From NCBI GenBank assembly GCA_937889015.1, contig CALARR010000203.1, positions 1 through 5,473 on the forward strand: a stretch of 5,473 bases of DNA, read 5' to 3'. Position numbers and translations under genes: made by a program. The DNA comes from an uncultured Planctomycetales bacterium. Its GTDB lineage: Bacteria > Planctomycetota > Planctomycetia > Pirellulales > Thermoguttaceae. The notes beneath the pieces were generated by a model that made no database searches, was not told where the DNA came from, and was given only the letters and a program-made list of their open reading frames with translations. Positions within the stretch are counted from its first letter, which is position 1. Every line of letters begins with the position of its first letter. Positions 1-5,452 of this stretch are shown here, in pieces.

Positions 1-105
1 CATTCAACATTCGGCATTCAACATTCGGCATTCAACATTCGGCATTCAACATTCGGCATTCGACATTCGTCATTCGTCATTCTGACTTCGACATTCGTCA
101 TTCAC
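1..105 (+). repeat. Tract 1: tandem heptamer array, consensus CATTCNN
   Basis: Fifteen consecutive 7-nt units can be read without a gap. Eight units at 1-56 are four copies of the 14-nt dimer CATTCAACATTCGG. The next units are CATTCGA, CATTCGT, CATTCGT, CATTCTG, ACTTCGA, CATTCGT and CATTCAC, so the array is homogeneous on the left and degenerate on the right. It begins at the window edge and probably continues beyond it. Its right end supplies the stop codon of the gene read from the opposite strand. Read on the plus strand, perfect CATTCGT units are open in all three frames; read on the minus strand they put a TGA in every frame each 21 nt. Confidence 0.95.
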
Positions 106-760
106 CCCGCACCGGAATGCCCTCCAGCAGTTCCGTTCGCCGGTCGGCGACCATCCGCCGGGCGGCGGGAAGGATCTCGGTGAAACGCTCCGGCAGGGGC
201 GGCAACTGCACGCGCCGCATGATCTGGTTCAACCGTGTCCATAGTCTCGCATCCTGCGCATAGTCGGACAAGAACCGTTCGCCGGAAAAACCGGCGACCA
301 GCCAGGCCAGGCGTTCCGTGGGCCGTGGGGCCATGCGGTTGACGGTCTGCTGGAGGAACAGCCCATCCACCGACGCGATCGCCTGGTAGTACTGCTCCAG
401 CCGCTGCGGGTCTTCCTCGATCAAGGTCGCGTCCAGCAGCACTTCGACCAGCAAGTGGCCCAGAAAGCTGGGCCGGAACCCCGTCTCGCGCGCCAGGCTG
501 TCGCGGACCAGCACCGTCAGGGCCAGGCTCGTCTCGGCAAAGGCCCGCGTCTCGTGAAACCGGGCGTCGTCGCGAAAGTGCTGCAGCACGCCCCGGGCCA
601 CGGCCGCGGCCCGGGGGTCCGGGTCCTCAGTCCAAGTGGCGACGTGCTTGGCGCGCAGCCGCACCTGGCGGTCGACGACCGTCAGCCAGTCGGGCACGGC
701 CGTGCCCGCGGCAAAGTACGGATCGGCCAAGAAATGCCGCGCGTGAGCGAAATAATTCAT
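98..760 (-). CDS. Hypothetical protein, distant resemblance to ACP phosphodiesterase (AcpH/DUF479)
   Basis: A 220-residue soluble protein with no signal peptide or membrane segment. It opens MNYFAHARHFL, like the MNFLAHLHLA opening of AcpH-type proteins, which remove the phosphopantetheine arm from acyl carrier protein. Residues 61-69 (HFRDDARFH) and 100-110 (LGHLLVEVLLD) sit roughly where that family has its HRRIDxFTD and DHFL segments, so H61, D64/D65, H69, H102 and D110 are candidate metal ligands of an HD-like fold. The similarity is from memory and weak; the function is unproven. I chose the ATG at 760. A longer frame starts at 778, but its six extra residues (MAFVIR) are encoded by the heptamer repeat, which suggests repeat read-through. 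The stop TGA (98-100) lies inside the repeat tract downstream. No Shine-Dalgarno is visible because the repeat directly abuts the start. Confidence 0.7.
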   Translation of the reverse strand: MNYFAHARHFLADPYFAAGTAVPDWLTVVDRQVRLRAKHVATWTEDPDPRAAAVARGVLQHFRDDARFHETRAFAETSLALTVLVRDSLARETGFRPSFLGHLLVEVLLDATLIEEDPQRLEQYYQAIASVDGLFLQQTVNRMAPRPTERLAWLVAGFSGERFLSDYAQDARLWTRLNQIMRRVQLPPLPERFTEILPAARRMVADRRTELLEGIPVRGE

Positions 761-797
761 GCGAATGACGAATGCCAAAAGTCAAATGACGAAGAGC
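761..797 (-). repeat. Tract 2: inverted heptamer tract, left terminal inverted repeat
   Basis: On the minus strand this reads TTCGTCATTTG, a 10-nt link, then TTCGTCATTCGC, so the same heptamer as tracts 1 and 3 but in the opposite orientation. Positions 761-772 are the exact reverse complement of 1299-1310 (12 bp). Positions 783-793 are the exact reverse complement of 1285-1295 (11 bp). Positions 762-774 are the exact reverse complement of 64-76 (13 bp). With three further bases (798-800) it makes up the 40-nt gap between the stop of the four-helix-bundle gene and the ATG of the gene after it. Confidence 0.85.
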
Positions 798-800
798 AGC

Positions 801-1175
801 TCATGAGCGGTTCTTTCCGCTGCGGTAGATCGCGGCGAAGATGAGATTCAGTTCTTTGGCTTCACGCCACAAGCCCCGCGCCTCGTCTTTCGCTTCCGGT
901 ACTGCGGTGGCCATCATCCGTAACCAGTGCTTGCTCTCTCGCGACTCTCGCTTGCACAGGCTGATGCGATAGCGGAATTCCTTCTTCGTGCCGGCATCGT
1001 CTGCCTCGCAGTAATTGGCTCCCACACTCGTACCAGAGTTCACAAGCTGGCCGATGAGCGGTTCGGTGACTGGATTGACCGGGAGCCGACGCGCAAAGGC
1101 AACTACCGCCTCTCCGAATCGCGCCGTGCGCTCTTCGAGATCGAATCGCCGTTGCGGTTCGGCATCCCTGGTCAT
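801..1175 (-). CDS. Four-helix-bundle protein, 23S rRNA intervening-sequence (S23/IVP) family
   Basis: At 124 residues this is the usual length for the family, whose founding members are encoded in intervening sequences of 23S rRNA genes and whose fold is shared with the accessory protein (Avd) of diversity-generating retroelements. Recognisable blocks are FDLEERTARFGEAVVAFAR (11-29), the conserved QLVNSGTSVGANYCEADDA core (43-61), KKEFRYRISLCKRESRESKHWL (64-85) and LWREAKELNLIF (102-113), which correspond to the four helices. The molecular role is not known; nucleic-acid binding has been suggested. The start is well fixed: an in-frame TAG lies only two codons upstream (1182-1184). No Shine-Dalgarno is visible. 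The gene is not in an rRNA locus here but between two inverted heptamer tracts. The family call is strong, the function open. Confidence 0.9.
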   Translation of the reverse strand: MTRDAEPQRRFDLEERTARFGEAVVAFARRLPVNPVTEPLIGQLVNSGTSVGANYCEADDAGTKKEFRYRISLCKRESRESKHWLRMMATAVPEAKDEARGLWREAKELNLIFAAIYRSGKNRS

Positions 1176-1217
1176 TGGTGGCTACGGAATTTCCATCGTG
1201 CCATTTCCAGCCCAATA

Positions 1218-1243
1218 CTCTGGCAACCGTTCTGGTTGCAGAG
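1218..1243 (-). other. Hairpin in the leader of the four-helix-bundle gene
   Basis: An inverted repeat pairs CTCT (1218-1221) with AGAG (1240-1243) and GCAACC (1223-1228) with GGTTGC (1234-1239), with one unpaired G (1222) and a 5-nt loop. That is ten base pairs. It ends 42 nt before the start codon of the gene. It has no following U-run on either strand, so it is not a typical intrinsic terminator. An RNA structure in the leader is possible; a role is not shown. Confidence 0.5.
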
Positions 1244-1264
1244 GCTATCGAAATGACGCTCAAT

Positions 1265-1317
1265 CATTCGGGCTTTGGCATTCTTTCGTCATTTGCATTT
1301 CGTCATTCGCCATTCCC
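1265..1317 (+). repeat. Tract 3: degenerate heptamer tract, right terminal inverted repeat
   Basis: Units read CATTCGGG, CTTTGG, CATTC, TTTCGT, CATTTG, CATTTCGT, CATTCGC, CATTCCC, so the 7-nt period has drifted to 6-8. The orientation matches tract 1 and is opposite to tract 2. Positions 1285-1295 and 1299-1310 are the perfect inverted matches to tract 2. The final base, 1317, is also part of the TAG stop codon (1317-1319) of the dehydrogenase, so the repeat abuts the coding region with no spacer. Confidence 0.8.
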
Positions 1318-2483
1318 TACTCCGGAATCTCCAGCCACGTTCCCTTCCTGGCGCTTTCCAGCACCGTGTCGCACACGCGCTGCGTGCGCAGGGCCGAACG
1401 CATGTTGGGCTGGAACTCCGGTCCGCCTTCCAGGCTGGCCAGGAAGTCGGCCAGGCCGTTGATGAAGGTGTGCTCGTAGCCGATCGTGCAGCCCGGCACC
1501 CAGTAGTTCTTCATGTACGGATGCTCGAAGTTCGTGACGTGGATCGTCTGCCAGCCGGTCAGGTGGTCCTCGATCTTCTTGCCCGTGTCCGGGTCGGAAT
1601 AGCGGAAGAAGTCCAAGAGGTGCGGGTTCTCCAGGTTAAAGTGCACCGCGCCCAACTCGCCGTTCAGCTCGAACGTGTTGTAGTTCTTGCGCCCGCGCGC
1701 GTAACGCGTGCTCACAAACGTCCCCAGCGAGCCGTTCTTGAACATGGCGATGAACAGGCAGGCGTCATCGATGTTCACCGGTTCCATCTTGCCCGTCTCG
1801 GCATGCTTGCGCTCCTTGACAAACGTCTCCGTGGCGGCCGTGACCCGCGCGATCGGGCCGTTGAGCCACTCGGCCGTGTCGATCGAGTGGGCCAGCAGAT
1901 CGCCGGTCACGCCCGAACCGGCCACCTTGGCATCCAACCGCCACAGGGCCATGCCGCCCTGCGGCACGTCGGCCGAGATCGTGTAGTCCTGGTTGTACGT
2001 GGCCCAGTAGTGGAACGGCCGCCCGATCCGCCCCTCGTCGATCACCTGCTTGGCCAGACTGATGGCCGGCACGCGGCGATAGTTGAACGAAACCATGTTC
2101 TTGACGCCGGCCTTCTCCACGGCCTTGACCATCTCTTCCCCTTCCCGGACGTTCATCGCCAGGGGCTTCTCGCAGACGATCATCTTGCCCGCCTCGGCCG
2201 CGGCGATCACCACGTCGTGGTGCATCGAGTTCGGCACGCAGATGTCGACCAGGTCCACGTCCGACCGCTGGATCGCCTTGCGCCAGTCGGTCTCGATCGA
2301 TTCGTAGCCCCAGGCGGCGGCGAACTTCTCGAGCTTATCTTTCTCTTCCGGTCGGGCGACGGCCACTTTGAGCACCGGCTTGTGCTCGCGATTGAAAAAG
2401 TGGTTCACCTGCCCGTAGGCGTTGGAATGTGTGCGGCCCATGAAGCCGCAACCAATCACCGCGACGCGAAGCTGCTTGGTCAT
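1317..2483 (-). CDS. Gfo/Idh/MocA family NAD(P)-dependent oxidoreductase
   Basis: A 388-residue cytoplasmic dehydrogenase, normal length for the family. The N-terminal Rossmann half starts with RVAVIGCGFMGRTH (6-19; nucleotide-binding GCGFMG 11-16), continues through DLVDICVPNSMHHDVV (77-92) and reaches the family EKP motif at 105-107. The catalytic set of inositol dehydrogenase-like enzymes can be placed: K106 in EKP, D195 and H199 in GDLLAHSID. The C-terminal half is the usual open sheet that binds the sugar or cyclitol. Such enzymes oxidise or reduce a ring hydroxyl of sugars and inositols; the exact substrate cannot be read. I chose the ATG at 2483 because MTKQLRVAVIG is a typical start and GAGAGG lies 6 nt upstream; the 49-residue upstream extension has no family similarity and runs into the neighbour. 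It probably works with the TIM-barrel isomerase at 4380-5441. Confidence 0.93.
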   Translation of the reverse strand: MTKQLRVAVIGCGFMGRTHSNAYGQVNHFFNREHKPVLKVAVARPEEKDKLEKFAAAWGYESIETDWRKAIQRSDVDLVDICVPNSMHHDVVIAAAEAGKMIVCEKPLAMNVREGEEMVKAVEKAGVKNMVSFNYRRVPAISLAKQVIDEGRIGRPFHYWATYNQDYTISADVPQGGMALWRLDAKVAGSGVTGDLLAHSIDTAEWLNGPIARVTAATETFVKERKHAETGKMEPVNIDDACLFIAMFKNGSLGTFVSTRYARGRKNYNTFELNGELGAVHFNLENPHLLDFFRYSDPDTGKKIEDHLTGWQTIHVTNFEHPYMKNYWVPGCTIGYEHTFINGLADFLASLEGGPEFQPNMRSALRTQRVCDTVLESARKGTWLEIPE

Positions 2484-2489
2484 CTGTAT

Positions 2490-2495
2490 CCTCTC
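2490..2495 (-). promoter_or_regulatory. Shine-Dalgarno of the Gfo/Idh/MocA gene
   Basis: On the minus strand GAGAGG stands 6 nt before the ATG at 2483. It decides the start against longer upstream candidates and shows that this gene has its own ribosome binding site, unlike the coupled TOPRIM gene before it. Confidence 0.75.
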
Positions 2496-2530
2496 TCGGA
2501 TTGAAGAAGTAATTGAATAGTTCGATGGAC

Positions 2531-3205
2531 TCATCCGTTGTCCGCAGGAAGGTCGTCCAGCAAGACCGCACGAAGCCATGCCAGAAATGGCGCCACGACT
2601 TCGGTCTTGTTCGCGTCCAGGAACTTGCACGTAATCGCCAGCCCCAGCGGCTTTCCTGGATCCTCTTGCACGGCGAGATATGAGTGAATCCGAGCCTTCG
2701 GCTTGTGCTGGTCCGTGAAAAGCTGATCCGCAGCCGGGATTCCGTTCAAAAAGCGATCAACGTGTGGCAGCGTCTTGTCGTTGGCGGGCACCAACCACGC
2801 CAAGAAGTCTTCGAGCATCCCAGGCAACGAGTTGTTCGGCATGATCCAGACGCCCAACCTCGCGGTGCGGGTTTGGAGATCAAGGTCCACAACAGTTCCA
2901 GCCACCGACGGCCGATTCGGGATGCCCTGAAAGCCGTTTTCTCGGAGACGGTCGCGCAATTGGATCCAGCGAGTCTCCGCATTCTCATCGGCGTCAAGAA
3001 CAACGGCAAGCCGATCGGTCCCGCTCTTCAGTCGGGTGGGTACTTGGTCTAGAAGTCGATCGACTCCCGCTTGCCCATACTCTTGCGGCCCTTCTGGTTG
3101 ATGGATTTCAAAAGTAACGGGGATTCCGTGTGCAGTGCAGAGATGCCGGACTACTTTTTCGTCATCCTTGCCCTCGACCAGCAATACACGTCCATCCGGC
3201 ATCAT
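2531..3205 (-). CDS. DUF3226 (TOPRIM-like) protein, putative nuclease partner of the adjacent ATPase
   Basis: A 224-residue protein. The N-terminus carries the TOPRIM acidic signature: VLLVEGKDDE (8-16 region, E11 as the catalytic glutamate candidate) and VVLDADEN (68-75, DxD at D71/D73). The second half shows blocks I associate with DUF3226: VWIMPNNSLPGMLEDFL (119-135) and KARIHSYLAVQEDPGKPLG (170-188). TOPRIM domains in this setting bind metal and cut or nick nucleic acid; for this family that is not established. Its start ATG overlaps the stop of the ATPase gene as ATGA (3205-3202), so translation is coupled and the two products probably form a complex. A second ATG follows directly (3200-3202). 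The arrangement is like AriA/AriB of PARIS, but the TOPRIM protein there is DUF4435, so this is not canonical PARIS. The gap to the next gene is 47 nt. Confidence 0.85.
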   Translation of the reverse strand: MMPDGRVLLVEGKDDEKVVRHLCTAHGIPVTFEIHQPEGPQEYGQAGVDRLLDQVPTRLKSGTDRLAVVLDADENAETRWIQLRDRLRENGFQGIPNRPSVAGTVVDLDLQTRTARLGVWIMPNNSLPGMLEDFLAWLVPANDKTLPHVDRFLNGIPAADQLFTDQHKPKARIHSYLAVQEDPGKPLGLAITCKFLDANKTEVVAPFLAWLRAVLLDDLPADNG

Positions 3206-4341
3206 CGCACCTCGATCTGCTCACGGGTGACGATGCCCAATTCGGATTCGGCAAAGACGACCGCTCTTGATTGACCTCGTCCGGCTTCCAATCGAATGAG
3301 CGCGCCTTCATTCTCCGTTTCTGATGCCGCCGATTGTTGAAACCCACGGATGCAGTCCCAAGAATGCGTCGTGGCGAAAACCTGCAGGTCGTTCAGTTCG
3401 GCGATCTGGAAGATCCACTTCCAAAGATGCGGTAAGACGGAATAGTGAATGCCGTTCTCTATCTCGTCGATCAGCAGGAATCGGAATCGCTGGTGCCAAG
3501 GCGTCTCGCCAGGATTGTCCAACAGGTTCGGCTCTGTTTCACGGTCGGCAAGTCGTGCATATTCGAGAGCCAACGCGATCTGGAACAGCCGCACAAGACC
3601 ATCACCGAGGCTGGTCAAGGGAATCGGGCACTCCTGCCCCTGCAATCGCGCTCGAAACAGTCTCGCCCCAGGTTGTTCAGCCGCAGGATCGGCCACGGCT
3701 CCGATGTCCTCGACGGGAGCGATCGTGCGCAAGGCGTCCCGCACACGCCCCTCCGCCCGGGTGAGCGAAACGGAGTCCCACCAATACGTCAAATCCGATT
3801 CAGGAACACCATGGGCCGGGAGATATGCCGGACCGAAGTAGCGGCTTCGTAAGACAACCCGGCGGCTTGGCTCCGGCGAGACGAGCACGCGGTACTTCCC
3901 GCGTTCGATCACCCACGCCTTCACGACATCCGCTCGTTTCGCGGGGTCCCGGGCCAGATCGTCCGGCTCGATGGGCTCATAGGCGAACCCGCTGAAACGC
4001 TGTTCCGCTCGCAGGGCATTCGCCAAGCGAACCGTCAATCGCAGCGAATCGTCGGCGATGGGGCCGATGGTGATCGGGTCTGCAGCGGCTCCGCGACCGT
4101 GGAACAGAGCGCGAGAATCCAAGATGGGTTGACCCGTCGAAGGATTCGTGAGCATCTCATGTTGCGTGGCAAGGTACTCGCTCAGAGCGAGTCCGCTTCC
4201 CATGCCGTAAAACCGCAGGGCTTCCAGAAGCGTTGTCTTTCCAACGCCGTTCTTGCCGACTATGAGATTGACACGGCCCAGTCGCTCTATGCGCAGACGC
4301 TCGAACGCCCTGAAACTGGCGATGTCGAGACTCTTCAGCAT
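3202..4341 (-). CDS. AAA/ABC-type SMC-like ATPase (AAA_15/AAA_21, OLD/RecF-like), putative defence ATPase
   Basis: A 379-residue ATPase with a complete ABC-type site: LKSLDIASFRAFERLRI first strand (2-18), Walker A GKNGVGKTT (29-37), an ABC signature-like TSLGDGLVRLF (243-253), Walker B FLLIDEIENG (288-297) and the switch histidine ATTHSWD (323-329). The middle (about 60-240) has no motif I know. Such proteins dimerise around ATP and, in OLD, Gabija and PARIS systems, control a TOPRIM nuclease. Here the nuclease-like domain is not fused but encoded next door with a 4-nt ATGA overlap. Three starts are possible: ATG 4341 (chosen; matches typical family N-termini), GTG 4350 (AGGGAG 8 nt upstream) and ATG 4383 (overlaps the stop of the preceding gene as ATGA, adds 14 residues). 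The frame upstream to 4998 is only the shadow of the sugar gene. Confidence 0.88.
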   Translation of the reverse strand: MLKSLDIASFRAFERLRIERLGRVNLIVGKNGVGKTTLLEALRFYGMGSGLALSEYLATQHEMLTNPSTGQPILDSRALFHGRGAAADPITIGPIADDSLRLTVRLANALRAEQRFSGFAYEPIEPDDLARDPAKRADVVKAWVIERGKYRVLVSPEPSRRVVLRSRYFGPAYLPAHGVPESDLTYWWDSVSLTRAEGRVRDALRTIAPVEDIGAVADPAAEQPGARLFRARLQGQECPIPLTSLGDGLVRLFQIALALEYARLADRETEPNLLDNPGETPWHQRFRFLLIDEIENGIHYSVLPHLWKWIFQIAELNDLQVFATTHSWDCIRGFQQSAASETENEGALIRLEAGRGQSRAVVFAESELGIVTREQIEVR

Positions 4342-4358
4342 CGTTGACACGGCGTGCA

Positions 4359-4364
4359 CTCCCT
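4359..4364 (-). promoter_or_regulatory. Possible Shine-Dalgarno of the ATPase gene
   Basis: AGGGAG on the minus strand lies 8 nt before GTG 4350 and 17 nt before ATG 4341. Its spacing favours the GTG start, which would give three more residues (VST) than the family-like ATG start. The two starts differ too little to affect the domain reading. Confidence 0.4.
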
Positions 4365-4379
4365 GTGAAATACTCTGCC

Positions 4380-5441
4380 TCATTCCCGCCACCCGTGCGC
4401 GTCGCGCACGGCGACCATCGCCCGGAGGATGTCGTTCCACGTGTTCGGGCTCATCATCACCGCGTTGGGGAACATGCACCCGTCCCAGCAGATGTGGCGG
4501 ATGCGCCGCGTGACCTGGCCCCGCTCGTCGCGGAGCCACGCGCCCGCCTGCCGCGCGATGTCCAGCTTGCCGTTGGGATCGGTCGCCTGGCAGTGCCGGC
4601 CTGTCTTGTCGTGCGAGCCCGAGCCGTGTACCGTGGCGTCGTTCTGCGCCACGTGGAAGTCGATCGTCCAGGGGCGCAGGGCGTCGGTCAGTTGCTTGTA
4701 GGCCGCGTCGAACCGCGCCGGGTCTTTCCAATCGAAGTCCGCCGGCAAAATCGCGTCTTCCGTCGCGTTGTAGCCCAGGATGTAGAGCAGCGTGTGGGCC
4801 ATGTCGGCCTGGAAGCCCAGCGTCTGCGGCCGGCCGACCCCTTCCAGGATCTGCAGCATGCGGCGCCAACTGTGCATGCCACCCCAGCAGATCTCGCCTT
4901 CGGCGGCCAGACGCTCGCCGTGGTCCTCGGCAATCGTGCAGGCCTCGCGGAACGTTTCGATGATCCGCTTCTGATTGCCTTCGGGATCCTGGTACCAACC
5001 CTCCACGCCCGAGGCCGAATCGATCCGCACCGCGCCGTTGGGCCGCACGCCCATCTCGCGCAGCCGCTTGGCCACGCGGCAGCCCTTGCGCACCTGGTCC
5101 AGGAACTGCTTGCGCTGGGCCGCGTCGCCCATCGCCGCCCCGCCGCCGGTCGGTGGCCAGATCGGAGCCACAACCGTGCCGATCTCCAGCTTTCGCGCGC
5201 GCGCCTTGTCGGCCAGTTCCTTGATCGCGTCGTCGCTACTGACTGTGGCGTCGATGTCGATGTGCGGCAGATACAGGAACAGATCGAAACCGTCGAAGCG
5301 GACCCCGTCCACCTCGGCGGCGGCCGTCAGGTCGAGCATCGTCTCCAGGTCGATGGGCGGCTCGCCGCCGTCTCCCTTGCCGACCACGCCCGGCCAGGCC
5401 GCATTGTGAAGCTTGGGATAGTTGTTGGGATGGTTGGTCAT
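4380..5441 (-). CDS. Sugar phosphate isomerase/epimerase-like TIM-barrel protein (xylose isomerase-like)
   Basis: A 353-residue protein, slightly longer than the usual 260-320 of the AP-endonuclease-2/xylose-isomerase-like barrel. Barrel strand ends rich in acids and histidines are visible: DGVRFDGFD (45-53), EIGTVVAPIW (86-95), AAEGEICWGG (179-188), GFQADMAH (209-216) and TIDFHVAQND (259-268). By family analogy E181 or E183, D213 and H263 are metal ligands. The fourth ligand, normally a glutamate on the last strand, is not obvious; ICWDG (317-321) offers D320. The reaction is probably epimerisation or isomerisation of a sugar or keto-sugar, likely with the Gfo/Idh/MocA enzyme at 1317-2483, as these two families are commonly paired. 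No signal peptide is seen. The start is supported by GAGGA 6 nt upstream. Its stop overlaps a possible ATG of the ATPase gene. Confidence 0.82.
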   Translation of the reverse strand: MTNHPNNYPKLHNAAWPGVVGKGDGGEPPIDLETMLDLTAAAEVDGVRFDGFDLFLYLPHIDIDATVSSDDAIKELADKARARKLEIGTVVAPIWPPTGGGAAMGDAAQRKQFLDQVRKGCRVAKRLREMGVRPNGAVRIDSASGVEGWYQDPEGNQKRIIETFREACTIAEDHGERLAAEGEICWGGMHSWRRMLQILEGVGRPQTLGFQADMAHTLLYILGYNATEDAILPADFDWKDPARFDAAYKQLTDALRPWTIDFHVAQNDATVHGSGSHDKTGRHCQATDPNGKLDIARQAGAWLRDERGQVTRRIRHICWDGCMFPNAVMMSPNTWNDILRAMVAVRDAHGWRE

Positions 5442-5447
5442 TGGTGT

Positions 5448-5452
5448 TCCTC
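5448..5452 (-). promoter_or_regulatory. Shine-Dalgarno of the TIM-barrel isomerase gene
   Basis: GAGGA on the minus strand is followed by 6 nt and the ATG at 5441. The remaining bases to the window edge (5453-5473) are purine-rich on this strand and too few to show a promoter. Confidence 0.75.

Larger units (their letters stand above)
761..1310 (-). mobile_element. Candidate gene-carrying element bounded by inverted heptamer repeats
   Basis: A unit of about 550 bp holds one gene, the four-helix-bundle protein, between two imperfect inverted repeats. The left arm (761-793) and right arm (1285-1310) contain two perfect matches of 12 and 11 bp in nested order. The spacer between matches is 10 nt on the left and 3 nt on the right, a difference of one 7-nt unit. 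The trinucleotide CAT lies just outside both ends (758-760 and 1311-1313) but is also part of the repeat unit, so it is poor evidence for a target duplication. There is no transposase, so any movement would need to be powered from elsewhere. That this is mobile is inference. Confidence 0.4.

Noticed and set aside
1..105. CRISPR-like array at the left edge
   Set aside because: The 7-nt and 14-nt units are contiguous with no spacers, far too short for CRISPR repeats, and no cas gene is near.
801..1175. Diversity-generating retroelement accessory gene (avd)
   Set aside because: The fold is related, but there is no reverse transcriptase, no template/variable repeat pair and no target gene in the window.
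1218..1243. Intrinsic terminator between the dehydrogenase and the four-helix-bundle gene
   Set aside because: The stem is fair, but no run of T follows on the minus strand, and the hairpin is nearer to the downstream start than to the upstream stop.
862..1263. Minus-strand frame of 133 codons beginning MSVISIASATRT
   Set aside because: It is a shifted-frame shadow of the four-helix-bundle gene. Its own sequence shows no family similarity.
758..1313. CAT...CAT as a target-site duplication of the candidate element
   Set aside because: Three bases are too few, and CAT is itself part of the heptamer unit and of a start codon.
1275..2504. Plus-strand open frame of 409 codons
   Set aside because: It is antisense to the dehydrogenase, whose motifs (GCGFMG, EKP, GDLLAH) are clear. 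Its protein is rich in V, R, H and L without any family motif, and it begins in the heptamer tract, which is open in this direction.
2531..4341. Naming the pair AriA/AriB (PARIS)
   Set aside because: The gene layout is similar, but the TOPRIM protein has DUF3226-type blocks (WIMPNN, PGMLEDFL), not those of DUF4435, so the gene symbols are not justified.
4342..4998. N-terminal extension of the ATPase frame to 4998
   Set aside because: It overlaps the isomerase gene in another frame and reads as low-complexity R/G/A-rich sequence; the ATPase similarity starts at about 4341.
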